This document shows, one piece after another, positions 1 through 5,091 of a stretch of DNA of 5,619 bases. Both the position numbers and the translations under genes were made by a program. This DNA is from Blastococcus sp. (GTDB lineage Bacteria > Actinomycetota > Actinomycetes > Mycobacteriales > Geodermatophilaceae): positions 1 through 5,619 of the forward strand of contig JAOPUS010000341.1 of assembly GCA_025963345.1 (NCBI GenBank), written 5' to 3'. Position 1 is the first letter of the stretch; every line of letters starts with the position of its first letter. Under the pieces are notes generated by a model. The model saw only the letters and a program-made list of their open reading frames with translations. It was not told the DNA's origin and searched no databases.

Positions 1-753
1 CTTGTACATCGTGTCGAGGATCTCGTAGGCGGTGTCGATGCCGATGAGGTCCATCAGCGCCAGCGGGCCCATCGGCAGGCCGCAGCCCAGCCGCATGGCG
101 GCGTCGATGTCCTCGCGGCTGGCGTAGTGGTTCTCGAACATCGAGACGGCGTGGTTGAGGTAGCCGAAGAGCAGGGCGTTGGCGATGAAGCCCGCCTTGT
201 CGCCGATCGTCACGTCGACCTTGCCCAGGCGGGCCGCCAGCGCCTCGACGTCCTCGACGACCGAGGGCTCGGTGACGACGGAGCGCACGACCTCGACCAG
301 CTTCATGACCGGCGCCGGGTTGAAGAAGTGCATGCCGATGACCTTGCTCGGCCGGCCGGTGACCACCGAGAGCTCGGTGACCGACAGGCTCGAGGTGTTG
401 GTCGCCAGGATGGTGTCGGGCGGGCAGATCTTGTCCAGCTGGGAGAAGACCTCCGCCTTGAGCTCCATGCGCTCGGTCACGGCCTCGATCACGAGTTCGG
501 CGCTCGCCAGGTCCTCCAGCGATGTGGAGAAGCGGATCCGCTCGAAGATCGCGTCGCGGTCGGCCGGGTCGAGCTTGCCGCGGCTCACCGCACGGTCGGT
601 GGACTGCTCGACGTGACCGCGGCCCCGGGCCACCGCCTCGTCGTTGATCTCGACGGCGGTGACCGACAGGCCCGCTCGTGCGAGCACCTCTGCGATGCCG
701 GCACCCATGGTGCCCAGCCCCACGACGCCGACCTCGTTCAATTCCCTGGCCAC
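1..753 (-). CDS. fadB2: 3-hydroxybutyryl-CoA dehydrogenase (FadB2/Hbd type), C-terminus cut by window edge
   Basis: NAD(P)-dependent 3-hydroxyacyl-CoA dehydrogenase, expected to interconvert 3-hydroxybutyryl-CoA and acetoacetyl-CoA in the cytoplasm (fatty-acid, butyrate or PHB-type metabolism). The 251 visible residues carry an N-terminal Rossmann fold with GLGTMG (G12, G14, G17) and an acidic E35 at the end of strand 2. The family's catalytic region follows: NTSSL around S121, the MHFFNP motif with H142, and GFIAN with N192. The C-terminal dimerisation domain begins near residue 186 and includes the LGCGLPMGPLAL segment. Family members are about 280-290 residues, so some 35 are missing beyond position 1. 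The start is GTG at 753, preceded by AGGAGA (761-766) at 7-nt spacing; no better in-frame start lies upstream. A CCGGACA motif sits 49-55 bp upstream of the start (see 802-812). The assignment to the short, single-function FadB2 class rather than a multifunctional FadB/FadJ rests on the Rossmann fold starting at the N-terminus. Family is very secure; chain-length preference is not. Confidence 0.93.
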   Translation of the reverse strand, partial: MARELNEVGVVGLGTMGAGIAEVLARAGLSVTAVEINDEAVARGRGHVEQSTDRAVSRGKLDPADRDAIFERIRFSTSLEDLASAELVIEAVTERMELKAEVFSQLDKICPPDTILATNTSSLSVTELSVVTGRPSKVIGMHFFNPAPVMKLVEVVRSVVTEPSVVEDVEALAARLGKVDVTIGDKAGFIANALLFGYLNHAVSMFENHYASREDIDAAMRLGCGLPMGPLALMDLIGIDTAYEILDTMYK

Positions 754-801
754 GTTGCCATCTCCTCACACCGTCGTCAGTGATCGCGGGCAGTCTCTCA
801 C

Positions 802-812
802 CCGGACAGCGG
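802..812 (-). promoter_or_regulatory. Candidate operator motif upstream of fadB2, beside a 12-bp palindrome
   Basis: On the + strand this reads CCGGACAGCGG. It matches the two sites upstream of the cupin gene (2516 and 2538) in the first seven bases and at positions 9 and 11, in the same orientation. It lies in the 72-bp gap between the araC stop (826) and the fadB2 start (753). It overlaps a perfect 12-bp palindrome, AGCGGCGCCGCT (808-819), which ends 6 bp from the araC stop and could instead contribute to termination. No convincing -10/-35 pair was seen in this gap. Regulatory function is inferred from recurrence and position only. Confidence 0.35.
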
Positions 813-825
813 CGCCGCTCGGGGG

Positions 826-1827
826 CTACCCGCCGGTAACCTCCGCCGCGCGTGGTGGCCGGACCTCCGCCGCGCGTGGTGGCCGGACCTCCGACGGCGT
901 GCAGCCGAAGCGTGCCCGGAAGAGCCGGGTGAAGTGCGCCTGGGAGGCGAAACCCCAGCGGGCGGCGACGTCGGCGATGCGCGACCCGGCCATGGAGGTG
1001 GCCGTGAGGTCCACCCGCGCGCAGTCCAGTCGGCGGCCCTGCACGTACTGCGCGACCGTCGTCCCCTCGGTGGCGAAGGCCCGGTTGAGGTGGCGGACGG
1101 TGACGCCGACGGCGCGGGCGACCTGGTCTCCGCACAGCCCAGGGTCCTGGAGACGGGCGTGGATGTGTTCCTTCGCGGCGAGCAGGTGGCTGGTCCCGGC
1201 GGCGGAGCCGGTGCCGGTGAGCGCCGTCCGCATGAGCTCGAGCAGCTCGTCGCGCGCCGCCGCCTGCGCGGCGACCGGGGTGTGCGCCGGGTCGTCGACC
1301 AGACCGAGCAGCCGGCGGCTCAGCGCGCGCACGGCCAGCCCTGCCGCGCCCTCGCCGCTGCCGGCCACCTTCACCGGCCGGGAGAGGTCGGCGACGCCGC
1401 ATCGTTCGGCGAACAGCGGACGCGGGACGTCGACCAGCACCTGGCGCATCGCGGTGCCGAACCCGAAGAGGTAGGGCCGGTCGGTCGCGTATACGAGCAG
1501 GTCGCCGGCGCGCAGGTGGACCGTGCCCCCGGCGGAGTGGAAGAACGCCTCGCCCTCGAGCAGCGTCGAGACGAAGGTGGCGTCCTTCGGCTGGGAGCGG
1601 ACCAGGCCCGGGGCGCGCTCGACGACGTGGGCGTTGCCGGCGATGTCTGCCACCCGCACGCCGTCGAGCTCGAGGTTCACCTGACGGGCCAGCAGCCCCT
1701 CGTCCTCGTAGCTGGAGCAGGTGAGCCCGACGAGGGCGTGGGCGTTGTAGTGCTCCCAGAAGGCCAGCCGGTCACCGGCGGCGACGTCCACGGTCGACAC
1801 CGAGGACACCAGGGTCGATGCGGGCAC
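826..1827 (-). CDS. AraC/XylS-family transcriptional regulator with AraC-binding-like sensor domain
   Basis: DNA-binding transcriptional regulator of 333 residues. Residues ~15-190 resemble the AraC-binding-like N-terminal domain found in NphR/FeaR-type regulators (FWEHYN near the start, then a cupin-like region with VHLRAGDLLVY), which usually senses a small ligand. Residues ~218-315 are the classical double helix-turn-helix: HTH1 ~231-255 (DQVARAVGVTVRHLNRAF) and HTH2 ~283-309 (RIADVAARWGFASQAHFTR, then LFRARFG). The start is GTG at 1827, with GGAGG (1832-1836) only 4 nt upstream; the next GTG in frame lacks a Shine-Dalgarno sequence. The gene lies 65 bp downstream of the cupin gene on the same strand and is probably cotranscribed. 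Its start codon falls in one arm of an 11-bp inverted repeat. The C-terminus ends in a duplicated VRPPRAAE octapeptide beyond the DNA-binding domain. The ligand cannot be read from the sequence; its neighbour suggests an aromatic or hydroxyketone compound. Confidence 0.93.
   Translation of the reverse strand: MPASTLVSSVSTVDVAAGDRLAFWEHYNAHALVGLTCSSYEDEGLLARQVNLELDGVRVADIAGNAHVVERAPGLVRSQPKDATFVSTLLEGEAFFHSAGGTVHLRAGDLLVYATDRPYLFGFGTAMRQVLVDVPRPLFAERCGVADLSRPVKVAGSGEGAAGLAVRALSRRLLGLVDDPAHTPVAAQAAARDELLELMRTALTGTGSAAGTSHLLAAKEHIHARLQDPGLCGDQVARAVGVTVRHLNRAFATEGTTVAQYVQGRRLDCARVDLTATSMAGSRIADVAARWGFASQAHFTRLFRARFGCTPSEVRPPRAAEVRPPRAAEVTGG
841..893. repeat. Perfect 24-bp tandem duplication in the 3' end of the AraC-type gene
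   Basis: Two identical 24-bp units occupy 841-864 and 865-888, followed by the first 5 bases of a third (889-893). The unit is a multiple of three, so it duplicates VRPPRAAE in frame at the extreme C-terminus without disturbing the HTH domain. It is probably a slippage or short tandem-duplication event and may vary in copy number between strains. Confidence 0.95.
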
Positions 1828-1883
1828 GGCACCTCCGAGGCCGGAACGAGACCTCGGTCACGGTACCGGAGCGCCGTGCCCGC
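1820..1883 (-). promoter_or_regulatory. Inverted repeat enclosing the araC start codon and Shine-Dalgarno sequence
   Basis: An 11-bp perfect inverted repeat pairs GCGGGCACGGC (1820-1830) with GCCGTGCCCGC (1873-1883) across a 42-nt interval. The left arm contains the GTG start of the AraC-type regulator (1825-1827). A smaller 6-bp pair, CCGAGG/CCTCGG (1835-1840 and 1852-1857), is nested inside and overlaps the GGAGG ribosome-binding site (1832-1836). The right arm begins only 10 bp downstream of the cupin stop. In the transcript this could form a long stem that masks the start. As DNA it could be an autoregulatory site. The pairing is visible in the sequence; function is inferred, and GC-rich DNA forms such pairs by chance more often than balanced DNA. 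Confidence 0.4.
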
Positions 1884-1892
1884 TCCGCGGGA

Positions 1893-2426
1893 TCAGCGGA
1901 TGATCGACTCGATGTAATCGGTGCCCAGACCGGCCTGCGTGTAGTGGGTGCGGCAGAGCTCCAGGTAGTCGTGCACGTCGAAGTACCCGTCGGGCGTGCC
2001 GTCCTCGTCCAGCCAGATCAGCGGGCCCTTGACCACGAAGAAGGCGCGCATCGGCTCGTCGGACTCGTAGGCGACGAGCGTGTGGCCCTCGCCCGGGGTC
2101 TCGTAGACGAAGGAGCCCTGGGTCGCCGTCCACGGCTGCTCGAGGTAGCCCCACGTGCCGCTGATCGTGTACGCCAGCACCTCGTGCGGGTGGTAGTGGC
2201 GGTTGACCAGACCGGCCGACTTCGCCCACAGGATGTCGGCCCAGCGGTTGTCCCGGGGAGAGATCCACAGCGGCCGCGAGCCGACGGTCGGGCTCAGGGG
2301 CACGTAGTAGCGCTCGTCCTCGATCGCCGACTGCTGGTGGAAGACCTCCGGCTGGGCGTCGGGCTTCATGGAGTTCACGATCGGCTTCAGATCGCGCCAG
2401 AACTCGCTACCGGGTGCCTCGGGCAT
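1893..2426 (-). CDS. 2,4'-dihydroxyacetophenone dioxygenase-family cupin protein
   Basis: Small cytoplasmic cupin of 177 residues. The characterised family member cleaves the C-C bond of 2,4'-dihydroxyacetophenone with O2, giving 4-hydroxybenzoate and formate at a non-haem metal centre. Many actinobacterial relatives have no assigned substrate, so the exact reaction here is open. The cupin metal-binding pattern is intact: NRHYHPHE supplies H77, H79, H81 and E82 in motif 1, and TPGEGH supplies H115 in motif 2; E96 follows the motif-1 turn (SGTWGYLE). Other family-like stretches are RYYVPL (39-44), PLWISP (52-57) and VVKGPLIWLDEDG. The chosen start is ATG at 2426, with AGGA (2433-2436) 6 nt upstream; the reading frame stays open to 2498, but those 24 residues are arginine-rich and lack a ribosome-binding site. 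The gene is first in a probable two-gene unit with the AraC-type regulator. Two candidate operator repeats lie 90-123 bp upstream of the start. Confidence 0.88.
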   Translation of the reverse strand: MPEAPGSEFWRDLKPIVNSMKPDAQPEVFHQQSAIEDERYYVPLSPTVGSRPLWISPRDNRWADILWAKSAGLVNRHYHPHEVLAYTISGTWGYLEQPWTATQGSFVYETPGEGHTLVAYESDEPMRAFFVVKGPLIWLDEDGTPDGYFDVHDYLELCRTHYTQAGLGTDYIESIIR

Positions 2427-2514
2427 GACGGGTCCTCTCCTCCGGTGCGTCGCGTCCGTACGCCGCTCGCCGAGAGTCACGATGACCGAGCGGGCCACTC
2501 CCCGTCTTCCACGG

Positions 2515-2549
2515 ACCGGACATCCGGTTTGCCTGATCCGGACAACCGC
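2515..2549 (-). promoter_or_regulatory. Candidate AraC-type operator: direct repeats upstream of the cupin gene
   Basis: On the + strand, CCGGACATCCGG (2516-2527) and CCGGACAACCGC (2538-2549) are direct repeats matching at 10 of 12 positions, offset by 22 bp, about two helical turns. AraC-family proteins commonly bind tandem direct repeats spaced this way. The first copy is also inside a near-palindrome, ACCGGA-CA-TCCGGT (2515-2528), which is an alternative reading as a site for a dimeric regulator. The block lies in the 131-bp gap between the DUF5995 stop and the cupin start. I found no clear -10/-35 pair for the cupin gene in this gap. Confidence 0.45.
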
Positions 2550-2557
2550 CGGGCCGC

Positions 2558-3331
2558 TCAGGGGTCGGGCGGCCGGTCCAGACGGCGGATCGCTTCCGGC
2601 ACGTCGGCTCGCTCGGTCGCCCGGAGGAGCTCGAGGGCGGCCGGGACCGGGAACGGCGGCGCCAGCACGGCCCGCGCCAGACCGTTGGCGTAGCGGTCGA
2701 GCATCTTCACCATCGCCTCCTGCGCATCGGGGCGCTGGCGGGCCAGCAGGACCGCCGCCTCCCAGGCCTCCGACCGCGCCCGGCGCACGTCGAAGCCGAC
2801 GATCTGCTCGTCGATGTGCCCGAGGACGACGTCCAGGACACCGAGGAGCGGCGAGAGGTCGGCGAGAGCGGTCTGGAGCTCCGCCAGTCCCCGGGCGAGC
2901 ACGCCGTTGACCAGGTCGAAGTCGTGCTTCAACCCGTCGATCTCACGGCCGGGGCAGGTTCGCGCGGCGGCGACCGCCAGGTCCAGGTTGATGTGGGCGT
3001 TCACGCCGAGGACGAGGTGCTGCACGAGCACCGGCCGGTCGTGGTCGCAGGCCCGGAACGCCGTCCGCCAGCTGCGGCTCGGCTCGCCGCCGGTCTGCCA
3101 GGCGTGCAGCGCCTCCAGGTACCGGTTGGCGAATGCGGCGTCCAGCCGGCTCATCCGCTCGCCGTCGTCGAAGGCCCCGTCCTCGATGGCGCGGGCGACC
3201 GCGACGGTGATCTGCCGGTACAGCGCCGCGAAGTAGCCGGTCCGGCGGGCGCCCGCGACCGCCTCGTCGACCACTTCGCGCAGCACTGCCAGGACGTCCT
3301 CGATCGTCTCGGTGTGGCGCGGTGCCGTCAT
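2558..3331 (-). CDS. DUF5995 family protein, function unknown
   Basis: Protein of 257 residues with no signal peptide or membrane segment, apparently cytoplasmic and mostly helical. It matches my memory of the DUF5995 family: YFAALYRQITVAVARAI (33-49), RLDAAFANRYLEAL (62-75), SWRTAF (87-92) and the signature QHLVLGVNAHINLDLAVAAA (104-123). The signature and the following LKHDFDLVN (134-142) concentrate polar residues: H105, N111, H113, N115, D117, H136, D137, D139 and N142. Such a cluster could bind a metal or substrate, but no activity is established that I know of. The start is ATG at 3331, with a weak AGGG-type ribosome-binding site about 8 nt upstream. The gene lies 52 bp downstream of nucS on the same strand, so cotranscription is possible; a small GC hairpin at the nucS stop may reduce it. 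The open frame ends at TGA (2558-2560), 131 bp before the cupin start. Confidence 0.85.
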   Translation of the reverse strand: MTAPRHTETIEDVLAVLREVVDEAVAGARRTGYFAALYRQITVAVARAIEDGAFDDGERMSRLDAAFANRYLEALHAWQTGGEPSRSWRTAFRACDHDRPVLVQHLVLGVNAHINLDLAVAAARTCPGREIDGLKHDFDLVNGVLARGLAELQTALADLSPLLGVLDVVLGHIDEQIVGFDVRRARSEAWEAAVLLARQRPDAQEAMVKMLDRYANGLARAVLAPPFPVPAALELLRATERADVPEAIRRLDRPPDP

Positions 3332-3374
3332 GCTGGCACCCTGGCGGCTCCGTCCGGAGCTGACCAGGAGATGG

Positions 3375-3399
3375 CGCGCGGTTCTAGAAGAGGCGCGCG
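3375..3399 (-). other. Small GC hairpin spanning the nucS stop codon
   Basis: CGCGCG at 3375-3380 can pair with CGCGCG at 3394-3399 across 13 nt. The loop contains the perfect palindrome TTCTAGAA (3382-3389), which includes the nucS stop codon TAG. The flanks also read as a 9-bp direct repeat, GGCGCGCGG (3373-3381 and 3392-3400). It has no T-run and is only a weak candidate terminator or attenuator between nucS and the DUF5995 gene. Confidence 0.25.
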
Positions 3400-4055
3400 G
3401 ACGGGTCGTCGGTCCCCTTGAGGACGGCGTAGTCGACGGTCACGCAGTCGATGCCGCGGTCGGCGGCCAGCACCCGCGCCTGCGGCTTGATCTCCTGTGC
3501 GGCGAAGACGCCCTTGACCGGGGCCAGCAGCGGGTCACGGTTGAGCAGCTCCAGGTAGCGGGTGAGCTGCTCGACGCCGTCGATCTCCCCGCGCCGCTTG
3601 ATCTCCACGGCCACGACGGCGCCGTTGGCATCGCGGCACAGCAGGTCCACCGGCCCGATCGCCGTCGGATACTCCCGGCGCACCAGCGACCAGCCGGCGC
3701 CGAAGGTCTCCACGTGCAGCGCCAGCAGCCGCTGCAGCTCGGCCTCCACGCCGTCCTTCTGCAGGCCGGGGTCGACGCCGAGCTCCTGCGAGTGGTCGTG
3801 CAGGACCGACTCGATGGTGAGGATGAGCTGCTCGCCGGCCTTGTTGGTGACCGTCCAGGTGCCGGCGCCGTCGGCCAGCTCGTCCTTGAGGCTGCAGGGC
3901 GGGCTCATCCAGTTCAGCGGCTTGTAGGCGCGGTCGTCGGCGTGGATCGACACCGAGGAGTCGGCCTTGACCAGCAGCAGACGGGTCGCCATCGGCAGGT
4001 GAGCGGTGAGCCGCCCGATGTAGTCCACGGAGCAGCGGGCTATGACCAGACGCAC
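3384..4055 (-). CDS. nucS: Mismatch-specific endonuclease NucS (EndoMS)
   Basis: Key enzyme of the non-canonical mismatch repair used by Actinobacteria that lack MutS/MutL: it cuts double-stranded DNA at mismatches, including G-T, and suppresses spontaneous mutation. The 223-residue length fits mycobacterial NucS. The N-terminal DNA-binding and dimerisation domain (~1-110) shows RLVIARCSVDYIGRL, HADDRAYKPLNWMSPP (38-53) and ELGVDPGLQKDGVEA (91-105). The C-terminal PD-(D/E)XK nuclease domain carries E128, then GPVDLL with D137, then VEIKRRGEIDG with E151 and K153, and QLTRYLELLNRD. All expected catalytic residues are present. The protein ends in SARLF, resembling the short C-terminal motif by which NucS contacts the beta sliding clamp. 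The start is GTG at 4055, set by alignment with the family (RLVIA at residue 2). The frame is open to 4358, but that extension overlaps the divergent gene. No Shine-Dalgarno precedes the GTG, and a TANNNT hexamer lies 8 nt upstream, so translation may be leaderless. Confidence 0.97.
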   Translation of the reverse strand: MRLVIARCSVDYIGRLTAHLPMATRLLLVKADSSVSIHADDRAYKPLNWMSPPCSLKDELADGAGTWTVTNKAGEQLILTIESVLHDHSQELGVDPGLQKDGVEAELQRLLALHVETFGAGWSLVRREYPTAIGPVDLLCRDANGAVVAVEIKRRGEIDGVEQLTRYLELLNRDPLLAPVKGVFAAQEIKPQARVLAADRGIDCVTVDYAVLKGTDDPSARLF

Positions 4056-4063
4056 GGGCGAGG

Positions 4064-4069
4064 ACGCTA
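4064..4069 (-). promoter_or_regulatory. nucS: Possible -10 element for nucS (leaderless start)
   Basis: Read on the minus strand this is TAGCGT, fitting the actinobacterial TANNNT -10 consensus, with 8 nt between it and the GTG start of nucS. That distance would place transcription initiation at or 1-2 nt before the start codon, which agrees with the absence of a ribosome-binding site. No good -35 element is seen. Confidence 0.35.
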
Positions 4070-4112
4070 CCGGTCGACGCTGCACGCGCTTCCACCGGAG
4101 GGACGACCGGGC

Positions 4113-4117
4113 GGAGG
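4113..4117 (+). promoter_or_regulatory. Ribosome-binding site that decides the lipoprotein start
   Basis: GGAGG followed by 5 nt and then GTG (4123-4125) is the only strong Shine-Dalgarno/start pair in this frame. The ATG at 4159 has AGGGA only 1 nt away, too close to work. The ATG at 4168 has the same AGGGA at 10 nt, which is possible but weaker. Confidence 0.6.
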
Positions 4118-4122
4118 ACGGC

Positions 4123-5028
4123 GTGGAACCGATCGGGGGTCGGCCGCGTCCTAGGGACATGACGATCATGGGTGCGCTGCGGCCGGCGGTCGCGGTCGCC
4201 GTCCTGCTGGGGCTGGCGGCCTGCGGAGAGCGCGGTGGGACGGGAGCCCCGGCCCCCGCGACCACGGTGGTGCCCGCGGCGGCGGAGGGCCTGGTTCTCC
4301 GTGTGGAGTACACCGGCGGCTTCATCAGCCCGTCCGTGCTCGTCTCACGTCTGCCCATCGTGAGCGTCTACGCCGACGGCCGGGTGATCTCCGAGGGGCC
4401 GGTCGCCGCGATCCATCCCGGTCCGGCGCTGCCCAACGTGCTGGAGGGGCAGATCGACCAGGGTGCCGTGCAGGACCTCGTCAACCGGGCCATGGCCGCG
4501 GGCGTCGCCGAGACCGCCGACCTCGGCTCTCCGCCGGTCGCTGACGCACCCTCCACCCGGTTCACCGTCGTCACGGCGTCCGACACCTACGTGCGTGAGG
4601 TGTACGCCCTCTGGGAGACCCCGGCGGGCGAGGGGACGGCCGGCGGTGTCAGCGCCGAGCAGGAGGCCGCGCGGGCGAAACTGAGCGAGCTGCTGACCGC
4701 CCTGACCGACGCCGCCGCCGGGGAGTCGCAGGCCTACGAGGCGGACGCCGTCGCGGCCATCGCCTCCCCCTGGCTCGACCCGGAGGACGGTCTGGAGCAG
4801 CCGCAGGTCGCCTGGCCCGGTCCGGCCCTGCCGGGGGAACCGACCGGCGGCCCCCCGGACGTCGGCTGCGTGACGGCGACCGGCGACCAGGCGCAGGCCC
4901 TCCTGGCCGCCGCCGGCTCGGCCAATTCGGCGACCCCGTGGGTCACCGCGGACGACACCCGGTGGTCGGTCATCTTCCGGCCGCTGTTGCCGGACGAGTC
5001 CGGCTGCGCCGACCTGAGCGGGAACTGA
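4123..5028 (+). CDS. Predicted secreted lipoprotein of unknown function
   Basis: Protein of 301 residues from GTG 4123, exported and lipid-anchored. The signal peptide has a basic n-region (RPRPRD, residues 7-12, plus R20), a hydrophobic core (AVAVAVLLGL, 22-31) and a lipobox LAAC with the acylated cysteine at C34. A low-complexity linker rich in Gly, Ala, Pro and Thr follows (~36-55), then the mature domain, which opens with LRVEYTGGF and continues with SRLPIVSVYADGRVISEGP. A conserved-looking C-terminal part has two more cysteines, C249 (VGCVTATG) and C295 (SGCADL), which could form a disulfide outside the membrane. I recognise this architecture from hypothetical proteins of Actinobacteria but know no function. 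The gene diverges from nucS with 67 bp between starts, and nothing in it suggests a DNA-repair role. If ATG 4159 or 4168 is used, the protein is 12 or 15 residues shorter with the same lipobox. Confidence 0.85.
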   Translation: MEPIGGRPRPRDMTIMGALRPAVAVAVLLGLAACGERGGTGAPAPATTVVPAAAEGLVLRVEYTGGFISPSVLVSRLPIVSVYADGRVISEGPVAAIHPGPALPNVLEGQIDQGAVQDLVNRAMAAGVAETADLGSPPVADAPSTRFTVVTASDTYVREVYALWETPAGEGTAGGVSAEQEAARAKLSELLTALTDAAAGESQAYEADAVAAIASPWLDPEDGLEQPQVAWPGPALPGEPTGGPPDVGCVTATGDQAQALLAAAGSANSATPWVTADDTRWSVIFRPLLPDESGCADLSGN

Positions 5029-5045
5029 GGAGCTCCACCGACGCA

Positions 5046-5078
5046 GGCCGGCCCGCCCCCAGGGGGGTCGGGCCGGTC
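5046..5078. terminator. Bidirectional GC-rich terminator hairpin between convergent genes
   Basis: CCGGCCCG (5048-5055) pairs perfectly with CGGGCCGG (5069-5076). The stem can be extended outward by a G-T and a G-C pair. It continues inward through four C-G pairs (5056-5059 with 5064-5067) after a single bulged T at 5068, leaving a 4-nt loop. It starts 17 bp after the lipoprotein stop and ends 13 bp before the symporter stop, so it can serve both. There is no T-run, which is common for terminators in high-GC actinobacteria. Confidence 0.75.
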
Positions 5079-5091
5079 CGGGGAGTGCTTC

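Noticed and set aside
127..783. Long open frame on the + strand opposite fadB2
   Set aside because: Arginine- and aspartate-rich translation with no family features, fully antisense to a well-supported dehydrogenase; typical of GC-rich DNA.
808..819. 12-bp perfect palindrome as a stand-alone terminator for araC
   Set aside because: It has no loop, so it cannot form a normal RNA hairpin unless inner pairs open, and there is no T-run; kept only as context for the nearby motif.
2427..2498. 24-residue N-terminal extension of the cupin protein
   Set aside because: Arginine-rich with no ribosome-binding site, while the ATG at 2426 has AGGA at 6 nt and gives a normal family N-terminus.
934..2693. 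Two overlapping long + strand open frames (934-1917 and 1818-2693) opposite araC and the cupin gene
   Set aside because: Low-complexity Arg/Val/Gly/Asp translations, no ribosome-binding site noted, and both overlap clearly recognisable minus-strand genes.
3312..4154. Long + strand open frame opposite nucS
   Set aside because: Antisense to a gene with all catalytic residues conserved; the translation shows no domain and is composition-driven.
4056..4358. N-terminal extension of NucS up to 4358
   Set aside because: The frame is open, but the family begins at the RLVIA segment; the extension is low-complexity and overlaps the divergent lipoprotein gene.
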